From the NCBI RefSeq assembly GCF_000715205.1, contig NZ_JOTP01000022.1:1-46672 (forward strand): DNA of 46,672 nt, written 5' to 3'. Positions 31,887-41,073 of the stretch are shown piece by piece; position 1 is the first letter of the stretch, and the number at the start of each line of letters is the position of its first letter. Made by a program: the position numbers and the translations under genes. Source of the stretch: Bacillus zhangzhouensis. GTDB taxonomy: Bacteria > Bacillota > Bacilli > Bacillales > Bacillaceae. A model generated the notes under the pieces. It was not told the origin of the DNA, did not search any database, and worked only from the letters and a program-made list of their open reading frames with translations.

Positions 31887-31916
31887 GATTGAAAACTTTC
31901 ATGAGGAGCGAACCTG

Positions 31917-32576
31917 ATGATTCGATTACATTGCCTTCACGCACATCCTTCCAATATGTCTTATATAGAAGACGTTTTTCGTGATACAGCATTTGAGTTG
32001 CATCACACAGTCGATTCATCATTTATGGAACGTGCCAAACAAGATCCCGCTTTTGATCTTCACCAGCAGCAAACCTATGCCATCAACAGACTGATGCAAG
32101 AGAGGGAAGCTGATATGATCCTATTAACCTGTACACAATATATTGCGGCTATGGGTGACCAGCAGCACCTTTTCAAACAACCGATTGTTCCGATAGATGA
32201 ACCGTTATTTGAGCTGATTTGCGAGAAAAAAGAGCCTCTTCAACTTGTGTTTTCAAACCCAGATACAGTGGAAGGAACGATGCATCGGTTTTATTCGTAT
32301 GCAAAAGAGCGGGGAATACAGGTTGAAGCCGATATTGTTGTGATGGAGGATATCTTTCATCTTTGCCTAAATGGTGACATGCCAGCATATGAGGATCGAA
32401 TCAAAGAGCAGCTGAGAAGATGTATGAAGCAAAAAAGTGGACACATTTGCGTGATGCAGCTTTCGATGGTTCACGCTGCACAACAGGTTGAGCGGGAAAC
32501 AGGCGCTTCCATCATTCATCCGCTTTCTTCATTAAGATCGTTTGTTCATCAAAAAATGACTGCTTTGAAAGAGTGA
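31917..32576 (+). CDS. Asp/Glu-racemase-superfamily protein, one-cysteine form
   Basis: A 219-aa protein with the fold pattern of Asp/Glu/hydantoin racemases. The first catalytic cysteine is Cys72 in ADMILLTCTQYIAAM. At the place where the second catalytic Cys usually lies the sequence reads ICVMQLSMVHAAQ, with Ser and no Cys at the expected position. It may therefore be a decarboxylase-like or non-racemase member. GAGGAGCG precedes the ATG. It is monocistronic, with its own promoter and terminator. Substrate unknown. Confidence 0.65.
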   Translation: MIRLHCLHAHPSNMSYIEDVFRDTAFELHHTVDSSFMERAKQDPAFDLHQQQTYAINRLMQEREADMILLTCTQYIAAMGDQQHLFKQPIVPIDEPLFELICEKKEPLQLVFSNPDTVEGTMHRFYSYAKERGIQVEADIVVMEDIFHLCLNGDMPAYEDRIKEQLRRCMKQKSGHICVMQLSMVHAAQQVERETGASIIHPLSSLRSFVHQKMTALKE

Positions 32577-32598
32577 ACCCGTCAGGTTCGCTCTTTTT
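32568..32598 (+). terminator. Terminator of the racemase-like gene
   Basis: A 9-bp stem GAGTGAACC / GGTTCGCTC (one T-G pair), extended by A-T pairs, with a 5-nt loop and a T run. It overlaps the stop. Confidence 0.9.
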
Positions 32599-32644
32599 GT
32601 ATAGAAAAGAACATGCGATGACATGTTAAAAAAATAACGAGCGC

Positions 32645-32669
32645 AAACTATTTTCAAAAGGTGCGCGTC
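32645..32669 (+). promoter_or_regulatory. ECF-type promoter of sigV
   Basis: AAAC (32645-32648), 17-bp spacer, then CGTC (32666-32669) followed by TAT. ECF sigma factors such as SigV recognise an AAC-type -35 and CGTC-type -10, so the gene probably controls itself. The start is 55 bp downstream. Confidence 0.65.
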
Positions 32670-32724
32670 TATCCATTGTAAGAAATAACAGATGCGCATT
32701 TAAGATAAAGGAGCTCTTTGTAAA

Positions 32725-33219
32725 ATGAAGAAACGAAAGATTGATGATCAATTTGCGGATTACGTAATGGAGCATAAACATAGTTTTTATCGATTGTCCT
32801 ATAGTTATGTCAAAAACCCGGAAGATGCCATGGATGTCGTTCAAGAGGCGATTCATAAAGCACTCAAATCTGTTCACAGGCTAGAGGATGCAAGCAAGAT
32901 GCATAGCTGGTTTTATAAAATCGTGGTGAACGCTGCCTTAGACTTTTTACGAAAGAAGAAGCGGGTGCAGGTGACAGATGACGACACACTCGAATTCTTA
33001 TCAAAGGGTGAATCAGATGTCTATGAGGATCAAGACGTCAGACGGGCCATAGAGGATTTGCCTGAGATGTACCGGGTTATCATCATATTGAGATTCTTTG
33101 AAGATTTAAAACTAGAGGACATCGCTCATATTCTCGAAGAAAACGAAAACACCATCAAAACAAGATTATATAAGGCGTTGCGACTTTTAAAAGTAGAATT
33201 ATCGCAGGAGGAAATATAA
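32725..33219 (+). CDS. sigV: ECF sigma factor SigV
   Basis: A 164-aa extracytoplasmic-function sigma factor with region 2 (YRLSYSYVKNPEDAMDVVQEAIHKAL, SWFYKIVVNAALDFLRKKKR) and region 4 (LPEMYRVIIILRFFEDLKLEDIAHILEENENTIKTRLYKALRLLK). The assignment to SigV, the lysozyme-response sigma of B. subtilis, rests on its length and on the RsiV-like gene that follows immediately. Region 4 binds the promoter -35. The start ATG follows AAAGGAGCTC. Confidence 0.85.
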   Translation: MKKRKIDDQFADYVMEHKHSFYRLSYSYVKNPEDAMDVVQEAIHKALKSVHRLEDASKMHSWFYKIVVNAALDFLRKKKRVQVTDDDTLEFLSKGESDVYEDQDVRRAIEDLPEMYRVIIILRFFEDLKLEDIAHILEENENTIKTRLYKALRLLKVELSQEEI

Positions 33220-34074
33220 ATGGATAAGTATTTGGAACAGTTAAAAGAGGAATATTTAGAAATCCCTATTCCACCGGAATATGATGCCATGGTTGAACGG
33301 ACGTTGAAACGAAAAAATAAAAAACCTCACTTTCAGCAATGGACCATTGGACTCGTCGCTGCGGCTGCTCTGTTTGTCACGACTGTTAACGTCAGTCCAC
33401 AGGCAGCAAGAGCGATTTCAGAGGTACCTGTCATTGGAGAGCTTGTGAAAGTCGTGACTTTCACAGAATTTAAAAAGAGCGATCAAGGAACGAATATTGA
33501 TCTCAAAACACCACACGTATCGGGGCTTGGTGACGGAAAATTAGAAGACAGCCTGAATCAAAAATATTTAGCTGAAAACAAAAAGCTGTATCAAGATTTT
33601 GAAAAGGAAACAAAGGGTTATAAAAATGGTCATTTGAGCGTTGAGAGTGGGTATGAAGTGAGAACAAACAATGACCAGATTCTCTCACTAGGTCGTTACA
33701 AGGTAACTACTCAGGCTTCAGCAGCAGAAGAGATGACGTACGATACGGTTGATAAGAAAAATCATGTACTGATCACACTACCAAGCTTGTTTAAAAATGA
33801 TCGTTATATTGATGTGATTAGTGAAAATATTAAAGAACAAATGAAGAAACAGATGAAAGAGGATTCCAATAAGGTTTACTGGATTGGCAAAGATGAAATG
33901 GACCCATTTAAGAAGATTCAGCCAGATCAAAGCTTCTATATCAATTCGAAAGGCAAGCTTGTGATTTCCTTTAATGAATATGATGTGGCGCCTGGCTACA
34001 TGGGGGTTGTTGAATTCACAATACCAACAAGTGCGCTAAAGGATATCCTCGTCAGTGATATGTATATTCATTAG
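33220..34074 (+). CDS. rsiV: Anti-sigma factor RsiV
   Basis: A 284-aa single-pass membrane protein. The cytoplasmic N-terminus (1-40) should bind SigV. A membrane helix (about 41-58) ends in a signal-peptidase-like AxA site at residues 63-65 (QAARA). The extracellular domain (DUF3298/DUF4163 type) ends VEFTIPTSALKDILVSDMYIH. In B. subtilis, RsiV binds lysozyme, is then cut by signal peptidase and by RasP, and frees SigV. All these features are present. It starts directly after the sigV stop. No oatA follows, unlike in B. subtilis. Confidence 0.88.
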   Translation: MDKYLEQLKEEYLEIPIPPEYDAMVERTLKRKNKKPHFQQWTIGLVAAAALFVTTVNVSPQAARAISEVPVIGELVKVVTFTEFKKSDQGTNIDLKTPHVSGLGDGKLEDSLNQKYLAENKKLYQDFEKETKGYKNGHLSVESGYEVRTNNDQILSLGRYKVTTQASAAEEMTYDTVDKKNHVLITLPSLFKNDRYIDVISENIKEQMKKQMKEDSNKVYWIGKDEMDPFKKIQPDQSFYINSKGKLVISFNEYDVAPGYMGVVEFTIPTSALKDILVSDMYIH

Positions 34075-34078
34075 AAAG

Positions 34079-34105
34079 AAGCGTTCTGAAAGGAACGCTT
34101 TTTTA
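34079..34105 (+). terminator. rsiV terminator
   Basis: An 8-bp stem AAGCGTTC / GAACGCTT with a 6-nt loop and six T. Confidence 0.9.
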
Positions 34106-34111
34106 ACATAG

Positions 34112-34145
34112 AAAAAGACTGCTGAACGTGTCTGTCAGCAGTCTT
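34112..34145 (-). terminator. ppaC terminator
   Basis: An 11-bp stem AAGACTGCTGA / TCAGCAGTCTT (34115-34125 and 34135-34145), followed on the minus strand by TTTTTC. It is just past the ppaC stop and convergent with the rsiV terminator. Confidence 0.9.
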
Positions 34146-34155
34146 GTCGTGTTGA

Positions 34156-35082
34156 TTAAGAAAGGGCGTCCGTTAGTGCAGGAACCACTTGTTTCTTTCT
34201 GGATACAACACCTTTTAGTAAAGCTGTGTTATTTTCAAGTGTTACGTTAAATGCTTTTTCTACTTTTGCCGCTTCAGCACCAAGTGCAAGAGCAAGAGAA
34301 TCATTTTCTAAAATGTCTGTGATCACTAGAACAAATAGATCAAGACTTTTCGCTGCAATGACTTCATTGATTTTCGCTTCAATATCAGCTTGTCTTGCTG
34401 TCACTTCAGCGATATCTACTGTATTGACTTGAGCAATTTCAACTTTGCTGTTGCCTAGTGCAAATTCTTTTGCATCAAGTGTAATTAATTCTTGAACGGT
34501 TTTCTGGCTCAGATCAGCACCGGCTTTCAGCATGTCTAGGCCGTATACTTCTGGGTCTACCCCTGCGATTTTCGCTAGCTCATGCGCAGCATCAATGTCT
34601 TGCTGTGTGCATGTTGGGGATTTGAATAATAAGGAATCAGAAATGATCGCAGATAAAAGCAAACCAGCGATTTCTTTTTCAATCGTAATTTGATGCTCTT
34701 TGTACATTTTGTTTAAGATCGTTGCTGTACAACCAACTGGCTCAGCACGATAGTAAAGAGGTTCACTTGTTTCAAAGTTGGCAATACGGTGATGGTCAAT
34801 GACCTCAGTCACTTGTACTTGATCAATATCGCTTACACTTTGCTGGAATTCGTTATGATCGACAAGAATGACTTGCTTTGTTTCGTTTGCAGCCGTTTCA
34901 ATGAAACGAGGTGCTTCTTGTTTAAAGAAATCTAATGCGTATTGTGTTTCTCCATTGATTTCTCCAAGTCTGACAGCTTCTGCCTGAGCGCCAATTTTGT
35001 TTTTCAGATCAGCGTAAGCGATAGCAGAGCAAATCGTGTCTGTGTCAGGGTTTTTGTGTCCGAATACGAGTGTTTTTCCCAT
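34156..35082 (-). CDS. ppaC: Manganese-dependent inorganic pyrophosphatase
   Basis: A 308-aa family II pyrophosphatase that hydrolyses PPi to phosphate, pulling biosynthetic reactions. The DHH-family metal-binding motifs are [19 protein letters not shown] and VIDHHRI; the C-terminal substrate-binding motif is SRKKQVVP. Length matches the B. subtilis enzyme. The start ATG follows AAGGAGAATTC. It lies between sigV-rsiV and yybS, close to its position in B. subtilis. Confidence 0.96.
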   Translation of the reverse strand: MGKTLVFGHKNPDTDTICSAIAYADLKNKIGAQAEAVRLGEINGETQYALDFFKQEAPRFIETAANETKQVILVDHNEFQQSVSDIDQVQVTEVIDHHRIANFETSEPLYYRAEPVGCTATILNKMYKEHQITIEKEIAGLLLSAIISDSLLFKSPTCTQQDIDAAHELAKIAGVDPEVYGLDMLKAGADLSQKTVQELITLDAKEFALGNSKVEIAQVNTVDIAEVTARQADIEAKINEVIAAKSLDLFVLVITDILENDSLALALGAEAAKVEKAFNVTLENNTALLKGVVSRKKQVVPALTDALS

Positions 35083-35220
35083 GTGAATTCTCCTTCTTAC
35101 ATTTATTGATGATGTTTCTATTCTAACAGCTTTTGACCTTGAATTCAGGGTTTATAGCTAAGAATAATCTAAAAAATTGTAACATGCTGTCTGAAAACTT
35201 GCATGTACAATTCCATATTG

Positions 35221-35236
35221 TGTTCCACGTGAAACG
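35221..35236. promoter_or_regulatory. Second parS-like site
   Basis: TGTTCCACGTGAAACG matches parS at 15 of 16 positions; only the last base differs. It lies in the ppaC-yybS gap, about 15 kb from the spo0J copy and 25 kb from oriC, the distance range expected for Spo0J loading sites. Confidence 0.9.
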
Positions 35237-35276
35237 TTCCCAGGATAGCCTGGATTTTACTTGAGATTTGCCACTA

Positions 35277-35285
35277 TGGTAAAAT
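35277..35285 (+). promoter_or_regulatory. yybS-gdpP-rplI promoter (extended -10)
   Basis: TGGTAAAAT is an extended -10 about 99 bp upstream of yybS. The rest of the 300-bp gap 35083-35383 holds the parS-like site and no visible gene. Confidence 0.5.
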
Positions 35286-35383
35286 AAAGGTTGGGGCAAG
35301 ACATGATAGAGCTTACATAGTACGTATACATAGAAGTACACATTGAGCAAGATATAGAAAAATGATTGGATAGAGGTGAAGGT

Positions 35384-36322
35384 GTGAAACAAACAAAAGC
35401 GTTAGTAGAAGGCGCAATTATGATCAGTATTTTTTCGGTCATGATGCTGTTTTATTTGTATGTGCCGCTATTATCCATTATTTTCTTTCTAGCTGCTCCG
35501 ATTCCGATCATTCTCTATACAATCAGGCATGGCTTGAAAAAAGGAATTGCTGCTGGCGCTATTGGCATAGTGATCAGCTTTTTAATTGGGTCTATTGCTG
35601 GGCTGATGAGTGCACCAATGCTGATTGCTGTCGGTTTAGGCATGGGTGTTTTCTATAGCAAGAGGCAGCCGGGGAATGCGGTCATTACAGGAGCGCTGAT
35701 CTATTTATTCAGTTTTCTCATCTACTTTGTTGTCAGTGTTCAGCTTTTCCAAGTCGATATACTTGGAATCGCTAAAGAAGCGATTGGGCAAATGATTCCT
35801 ATGTTAGAGAGTGTCTTAAAGCAATCCGGCGCTTCTGAACAGGACATTGCGAAACAACTGAAGCAGTTTAGAGAGATGCAGGATACCGCATTGAGTGCTT
35901 TACCTGTAGCGTTATTGATTGGTGTCACGCTGATGGCTTTTGTGAATCACTGGTTCGTGCAGCCTCTGATCAAACGGTTTGTCAAAGACATGCCAACCCT
36001 TAAGAAATTTAAGGATATGCGGCTGCCAAAAAGCATGGTATGGTATTATTTACTCACACTACTTTTGATGCTGATTCAGACGGAAAAAGGCAGCTTTTTA
36101 TGGCTCGTGCAAACGAGTGCGTTTCAAATTTTATTTATACTGGTGCTTATTCAGGGCTTTTCTTTTATCTTCTATTATTGCCACGAAAAAAACATCTCAA
36201 AAGTGGTACCCATTTTTGCTATTGTGTTGACGGTTCTCTTGCCGCCAATCGGTGTGATTGTGCGTATTATAGGGATTGCTGACATAGGCTTTGATTTAAG
36301 AGATAAAGTAAAAAACAAATAA
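35384..36322 (+). CDS. yybS: Membrane protein YybS (DUF2232)
   Basis: A 312-aa membrane protein with about eight hydrophobic segments. It resembles YybS/DUF2232, which looks like the membrane part of a substrate-binding ECF-type transporter; its substrate is unknown. The likely start is GTG 35384, five bases after AGAGGTG. The open frame begins 18 bases earlier, inside the ribosome-binding site. It lies 30 bp before gdpP, which is its usual partner in Bacillus. Confidence 0.85.
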   Translation: MKQTKALVEGAIMISIFSVMMLFYLYVPLLSIIFFLAAPIPIILYTIRHGLKKGIAAGAIGIVISFLIGSIAGLMSAPMLIAVGLGMGVFYSKRQPGNAVITGALIYLFSFLIYFVVSVQLFQVDILGIAKEAIGQMIPMLESVLKQSGASEQDIAKQLKQFREMQDTALSALPVALLIGVTLMAFVNHWFVQPLIKRFVKDMPTLKKFKDMRLPKSMVWYYLLTLLLMLIQTEKGSFLWLVQTSAFQILFILVLIQGFSFIFYYCHEKNISKVVPIFAIVLTVLLPPIGVIVRIIGIADIGFDLRDKVKNK

Positions 36323-36352
36323 TTCACTCTGAATGTTGAGGAGTTGATATCA

Positions 36353-38332
36353 GTGCCAAGCTTCTATAGAAAACCTGTCATCAAGTATCCGATCTTCGCG
36401 TTAATTGTACTTGCGATGGTCACAGTCCTCCTCAACCTTTATTTTAATTGGATCATAGGAGCGGTTGGTCTTTTAGTCCTTGCAGGTGTGCTCTACTTCT
36501 TAAAGTGGGCAGATACGCAAGTACAAAAAGAGATTGATTCATATATTTCAACATTATCCTATCGAGTCAAAAAGGTTGGAGAAGAAGCATTAATGGAGAT
36601 GCCAATTGGTATTATGCTGTTTAATGACCAGTATTATATCGAGTGGACAAATCCATTTCTTGCTTCGTGCTTTCATGAAAGCACACTTGTCGGCAGATCC
36701 TTGTACGATACATTCGAGTCAATTGTGCCTCTTATTAAACAGGAGGTCGAGACAGAAAATGTGACGCTGAATGACCGGAAATTCAAAGTCATTATTAAGC
36801 GGTCAGAGCGCCTTTTATATTTCTTTGATGTAACGGAACAGGTGCAGATTGAAAGACAGTATGAAAATGAACGAACGGTGTTATCTTATATCTTTTTAGA
36901 CAATTATGACGATGTCACGCAAGGCCTTGATGATCAGGTGCGCAGCACCATTAATAGTGAAGTGACGTCTCTGTTAAACAATTGGGCACAAGAATATGGC
37001 ATTTTCCTGAAGAGAATTTCGTCTGAACGTTTTATGGCGGTATTAAATGAGAGCATTTTAGCTGAGCTTGAAGCGTCGAAGTTCTCCATTTTAGACGAGG
37101 TCCGTGAGAAAACAGGGGCACATAGCGCGACGCTTACCCTTAGTATCGGAATCGGTGCGTCTGTTCCTTCTTTAAAAGAGCTTGGAGCACTTGCGCAATC
37201 GAGTCTTGACCTTGCCCTCGGACGAGGCGGGGATCAGGTAGCCATTAAACAGCCGAATGGGAAAGTGAAATTCTACGGCGGGAAAACCAATCCAATGGAA
37301 AAACGGACACGAGTACGCGCACGGGTCATTTCTCATGCCTTAAAAGAAATTGTGTCTGAAAGCGGTAATGTCATGATCATGGGACACAAGTTCCCAGACA
37401 TGGACTCAATCGGTGCATCAATCGGTATTTTAAAGGTCGCCCAAGCCAATGGGAAAGAAGGCTATATTGTCATTGATGCCAATCAGATTGGGGACAGTGT
37501 CCAACGCTTAATTAGTGAAATTAAGAATTATGAAGAACTTTGGTCACGTTTTATCACACCAGAGGAAGCAATGGAGCTTGCAAAGGATGACACATTGCTT
37601 GTGGTCGTTGATACACATAAACCGTCCCTTGTGATGGAAGAACGACTGCTGAATAAAATTGAAAACGTCGTTGTAATTGACCACCATAGACGAGGCGAGG
37701 AATTTATCCGAGATCCTTTACTTGTCTATATGGAGCCATATGCTTCATCCACAGCGGAACTTGTGACAGAGCTATTAGAGTATCAGCCGAAGAAATTAAG
37801 AATTAACATGATTGAGGCCACTGCGCTTCTTGCTGGAATCATCGTTGATACGAAGAGTTTCTCGCTGAGAACGGGGTCAAGAACGTTCGATGCGGCTTCC
37901 TACCTTCGAGCGAAGGGAGCAGATCCTGTCCTTGTGCAAAAGTTCTTAAAAGAGACAGTCGATCATTACATCAAACGGGCAAAACTCATTCAACATACAG
38001 AGCTGTATCAAAGCCAGGTGGCGATCGCTTCATTGCCGTCTGACAGCTCGGAGTATTATGATCAAATTACGATTGCACAGACGGCTGATTCATTGCTGTC
38101 GATGAGTGAGGTGGAAGCGTCATTTGCTGTCGCTAGACGAGATGACGACACTGTCTGCATCAGTGCAAGATCGTTAGGGGATATCAATGTCCAAATTATC
38201 ATGGAAGCGTTAGACGGCGGCGGTCATTTGACTAACGCTGCAACCCAAATTTATGGTATAACCATTGAAGAAGCGGTAGAGAAGTTAAAAGCTGCCATAG
38301 ATGAATATTTCGAAGGAGGGGTTCAAAGATGA
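36353..38332 (+). CDS. gdpP: Cyclic-di-AMP phosphodiesterase GdpP
   Basis: A 659-aa membrane protein (YybT) that hydrolyses c-di-AMP and so affects potassium balance, cell-wall stress and beta-lactam tolerance. Two membrane helices lie in residues 10-55. A heme-binding PAS-like domain ([20 protein letters not shown]), a degenerate GGDEF domain (about 170-300) and the DHH/DHHA1 phosphodiesterase domain follow. The last has [19 protein letters not shown] and [12 protein letters not shown], and GGGHLTNAA near the C-terminus. GTG at 36353, nine bases after GAGGAG, gives the same length as in B. subtilis. Its TGA overlaps the rplI start. Confidence 0.97.
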   Translation: MPSFYRKPVIKYPIFALIVLAMVTVLLNLYFNWIIGAVGLLVLAGVLYFLKWADTQVQKEIDSYISTLSYRVKKVGEEALMEMPIGIMLFNDQYYIEWTNPFLASCFHESTLVGRSLYDTFESIVPLIKQEVETENVTLNDRKFKVIIKRSERLLYFFDVTEQVQIERQYENERTVLSYIFLDNYDDVTQGLDDQVRSTINSEVTSLLNNWAQEYGIFLKRISSERFMAVLNESILAELEASKFSILDEVREKTGAHSATLTLSIGIGASVPSLKELGALAQSSLDLALGRGGDQVAIKQPNGKVKFYGGKTNPMEKRTRVRARVISHALKEIVSESGNVMIMGHKFPDMDSIGASIGILKVAQANGKEGYIVIDANQIGDSVQRLISEIKNYEELWSRFITPEEAMELAKDDTLLVVVDTHKPSLVMEERLLNKIENVVVIDHHRRGEEFIRDPLLVYMEPYASSTAELVTELLEYQPKKLRINMIEATALLAGIIVDTKSFSLRTGSRTFDAASYLRAKGADPVLVQKFLKETVDHYIKRAKLIQHTELYQSQVAIASLPSDSSEYYDQITIAQTADSLLSMSEVEASFAVARRDDDTVCISARSLGDINVQIIMEALDGGGHLTNAATQIYGITIEEAVEKLKAAIDEYFEGGVQR

Positions 38333-38778
38333 AAGTGATCTTTCTAAAAGACGTAAAAGGCAAAGGGAAAAAAGGCGAAGTCAAGAATGTAGCTGACGGA
38401 TACGCTCACAACTTTCTGATCAAACAAGGGTTAGCTGTTGAAGCAAATCCAACGAACCTAAGTGCATTGGAAGGACAGAAAAACAAAGAGAAAAAGAATG
38501 CCATCCAAGAGCTTGAACAAGCCAAACAACTAAAAGAAACACTTGAGGCGTTAACAGTGGAGCTCACTGCAAAATCAGGTGAAGGCGGTCGTCTGTTTGG
38601 ATCTATTACAAGCAAACAAATCGCTGATAAATTACAAAAGGATCATCAAATCAAACTCGATAAGCGCAAAATCGAGCTGAATGACGCCATCCGTGCGTTA
38701 GGATATACAAATGTACCTGTGAAGCTTCATCCAGAAGTGCAAGCAACATTGAAAGTACATGTGACAGAACAAGCATAA
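38329..38778 (+). CDS. rplI: Ribosomal protein L9
   Basis: The 149-aa large-subunit protein L9, [20 protein letters not shown] at the N-terminus, with the long connecting helix and C-terminal globular domain. Its start overlaps the gdpP stop by 4 bp, an arrangement kept across Bacillus. Confidence 0.98.
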   Translation: MKVIFLKDVKGKGKKGEVKNVADGYAHNFLIKQGLAVEANPTNLSALEGQKNKEKKNAIQELEQAKQLKETLEALTVELTAKSGEGGRLFGSITSKQIADKLQKDHQIKLDKRKIELNDAIRALGYTNVPVKLHPEVQATLKVHVTEQA

Positions 38779-38783
38779 ATAGA

Positions 38784-38820
38784 AAAGAACCCGTCTCTTG
38801 AGGCGGGTTCTTTCTTTTTA
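38784..38820. terminator. rplI / yycB convergent terminator
   Basis: A 13-bp stem (AAAGAACCCG...C with GCGGGTTCTTT, one T-G pair) with a 4-nt loop and a pyrimidine-T tail lies between the convergent rplI and yycB stops. Confidence 0.9.
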
Positions 38821-40032
38821 AGAAGGATCTGATATATAGACATTTCGTCCGGCGCGCATGCCTGATAAAAACATAAAGAACAAAATAATAATAAAGATGA
38901 TAATGGATGGTGTCCATGAATGGGTGTAATCAAAGAGAATACCAATCATGAATGGACCAACAGCGGCTAATAAATAACCGAGAGATTGCGCCATTCCTGA
39001 GAGGGCAGCTGCTTGTTCCATATGGGTTGTCCGTAATCCGATAAATGTGAGGGCAAGACTGATACTAGCTCCTTGTCCAATGCCGATCAATAAAACAGAG
39101 ATGACAAGAATAGGTGTAGTTCCTCCTAGAAGAAGACCGATCATGCCAAGCAAATATACAAGAACAAGGCCGCATACAAGCGGTCTTTGCGATTTTAATT
39201 TTTCTGCAAAAACAGGCGTTAAAAAGGTGGATGGCAGACCAGCAAACTGCATAATAGACAGCATCCATCCAGCCGTCGACAGGTTCATTCCATGTGATGT
39301 CAAAATATCAGGGAACCATGCGATGCTGCTATAGAAAAGAAATGACTGCAAGCCCATAAAAAAGGTCACCTGCCATGCGACACGTGAACGCCATATTGGC
39401 TGCTCTGTGAGCGAGATGCTTTTGACTGCCGCTGTGTTTTGATGAAGAAGCTGCGGAGCCCAGACCATCATGGCAATGAGTGCAAGTCCACCCCATACAA
39501 GGAATGACGTATTCCAGCCGCCAGGCATCGTATGGCTCAGCGGAACACTCACACCTGATGCAAGTGCAGCAAAGACGGACATCGAGGTTGTATATACGCT
39601 TGTCATCAATCCAGCATGTGCAGGGAATTTATGCTTAACGAGCCCCGGTAAGAGCACGTTACAAATCGCAATCCCAACGCCGACTAGTGCTGTTCCAATC
39701 ATTAAGAAGGTGATGGTGCCAAACGAGCGAATCACAATCCCAAATAGAAGGACAGCAAGTCCAAGCCAAAGGGTTCGTTCATTGCCAAGACGTTTTCCGA
39801 TTTTAGGTGCAACTGGAGAAAGCAATGCGAATGAGAGCAGCGGTAATGTCGTGAGAAAACCTGCAAGTCCATTTGAAAGCTGTAAATCAGAACGAATGGC
39901 GCCGATCACAGGTCCGACGGACGTAATGGCAGGCCGCAGGTTAAAGGCAATGAGTAAAATCCCAGCAATCAGCAAAATGGTTTGCCCTGTACTGCGAGGA
40001 TGTAATTTTGATTGTTCTAGTTGTTGTTCCAT
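38818..40032 (-). CDS. yycB: MFS transporter, CynX/NimT type (YycB)
   Basis: A 404-aa transporter with about twelve membrane helices. The N-terminal half carries LRPAITSVGPVIGAIRSDL and GNERTLWLGLAVLLFG, as in CynX/NimT (cyanate / 2-nitroimidazole) family carriers. The start at 40032 follows TAAAGGAGT. The longer frame to 40083 runs into yycC and is rejected. Substrate unknown. The name follows B. subtilis synteny: yycB beside yycC, near rplI. Confidence 0.8.
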   Translation of the reverse strand: MEQQLEQSKLHPRSTGQTILLIAGILLIAFNLRPAITSVGPVIGAIRSDLQLSNGLAGFLTTLPLLSFALLSPVAPKIGKRLGNERTLWLGLAVLLFGIVIRSFGTITFLMIGTALVGVGIAICNVLLPGLVKHKFPAHAGLMTSVYTTSMSVFAALASGVSVPLSHTMPGGWNTSFLVWGGLALIAMMVWAPQLLHQNTAAVKSISLTEQPIWRSRVAWQVTFFMGLQSFLFYSSIAWFPDILTSHGMNLSTAGWMLSIMQFAGLPSTFLTPVFAEKLKSQRPLVCGLVLVYLLGMIGLLLGGTTPILVISVLLIGIGQGASISLALTFIGLRTTHMEQAAALSGMAQSLGYLLAAVGPFMIGILFDYTHSWTPSIIIFIIILFFMFLSGMRAGRNVYISDPS

Positions 40033-40054
40033 GAATGTAAACTCCTTTATTTCT

Positions 40055-40201
40055 TTAAGAAGAGCGATCTTTCTTCTGTTCAAGCTCCGCTAATTTAGCT
40101 AATAAGATATGTTGCGGCATATGCATAATTTGTTCAATTGGTACATTGAGAGATGCAGCAAGCTTTTGTGAGGTATCAGCTGAGATTTGTAAAGGTCTCA
40201 T
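40055..40201 (-). CDS. yycC: Small protein YycC
   Basis: A 48-aa open frame, MRPLQISADTSQKLAASLNV at the start and EQKKDRSS at the end, too short for routine ORF lists. A strong AGGAGGAGGG precedes the ATG. It resembles YycC of Bacillus: small, with a helix containing an HxxQHILLAKLAEL-like pattern. It lies 22 bp before yycB on the same strand, so the two are an operon. Function unknown. Confidence 0.8.
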   Translation of the reverse strand: MRPLQISADTSQKLAASLNVPIEQIMHMPQHILLAKLAELEQKKDRSS

Positions 40202-40296
40202 GCGCAAATCCCTCCTCCTTCAATCTATACGTTCCAATATATCATATCCGCTTATAGAGTGGCTTAAAAAATTTCCGCGGGAAAGGCAGGCTCTAT

Positions 40297-41025
40297 TTAA
40301 CGCTGATAAAACCACTTGATGGCAGACAAAAAATTTCGCTGAAATTGACCGATATGATGTCCTTCTCCCTGCTCAATATGAAGGCGGAGGCAATGTTCTG
40401 AGAGGCCACAATGGAGCACGATGTGATGGAGCTCCTCCGTAAATGGCACCATATATTGCTGAGCAGAGGATTTCCCCTTTCCTTCTTCACTGCCAACCGA
40501 TAGGTAGATGCGCCGGGGCAGCGTCTGAAGGCTGTGCTGACGTATGTAGGCCATGAAATGAGGGTACCAAAAGGAACCGGATAGAGCGCCGATGTGTTGA
40601 AAAAGGGATGGTTCCTTCCAAAGTACATACATGGACACAAGCCCGCCTAAAGAGGCGCCAATGAGTCCGTGCTGTCCCTGCTCAGGCTGAATCGGATAGT
40701 GCTGAACAAGATAGGGCATCAGCTGGTCAGCTAAAAAAGTGAGATATGTGTCAGCTTCGCCTTTGAAAGCTGGAAAGGATGGATGAAGAGCAGGTGCTCT
40801 CCATGGCGTATATTCATCAAGCCGGTTGAAGGGATGAACGCCAATGAGGACCACAGGTGTGATGGTGCCGCGTTCGATCATATCTTCTAAAGAGAGGATT
40901 TGCTGGTGAAACAGGGAGGATCCATCCTGCACAATCACAGCTGGCATGGGAGTACTTGGACTAGGTGGAATATAAATATCCAGTTGACGACCGTTCAACT
41001 CGTCATATAAAAAAGAACCTTTCAT
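40297..41025 (-). CDS. Esterase, siderophore-esterase-like (YbbA type)
   Basis: A 242-aa alpha/beta hydrolase of the enterochelin-esterase/esterase-D group: LDIYIPP near the N-terminus, catalytic Ser in LIGASLGGLVSM, and the late His in EQGEGHHIGQF. In B. subtilis the similar ybbA ends the feuABC-ybbA operon, next to btr. Here it directly follows a feuA-like gene, which supports a role in releasing iron from a siderophore. The precise substrate cannot be read from the sequence. The start ATG is preceded by GGAGGGTCTCG. Confidence 0.8.
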   Translation of the reverse strand: MKGSFLYDELNGRQLDIYIPPSPSTPMPAVIVQDGSSLFHQQILSLEDMIERGTITPVVLIGVHPFNRLDEYTPWRAPALHPSFPAFKGEADTYLTFLADQLMPYLVQHYPIQPEQGQHGLIGASLGGLVSMYVLWKEPSLFQHIGALSGSFWYPHFMAYIRQHSLQTLPRRIYLSVGSEEGKGKSSAQQYMVPFTEELHHIVLHCGLSEHCLRLHIEQGEGHHIGQFQRNFLSAIKWFYQR

Positions 41026-41054
41026 TCACGAGACCCTCCTTCCATCATGAAGAA

Positions 41055-41073
41055 GAGCGCCATGTCGGCGCTC
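41055..41073 (-). terminator. Hairpin between feuA-like and esterase genes
   Basis: A perfect 7-bp GC-rich stem (GAGCGCC / GGCGCTC, loop 5) overlaps the feuA-like stop. On the minus strand the tail is only TTCTTC, so this is a weak terminator or attenuator that may set the ratio of the two proteins. Confidence 0.55.

Noticed and set aside
31812..31916. Sigma-F or sigma-B promoter for katX
   Set aside because: I looked for GTATA / GGnnAnA and GTTTAA / GGGTAT pairs with correct spacing and found none good enough to report.
39376..39391. CACGTG core in yycB as a possible parS
   Set aside because: The flanks do not match: several of the outer parS positions differ, unlike the sites at 20160 and 35221.
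40271..40284. ATTTCCGCGGGAAA as a possible Noc-binding site
   Set aside because: The half sites TTTCC and GGAAA are three bases apart, not two as in ATTTCCCGGGAAAT, so spacing is wrong for a Noc site.
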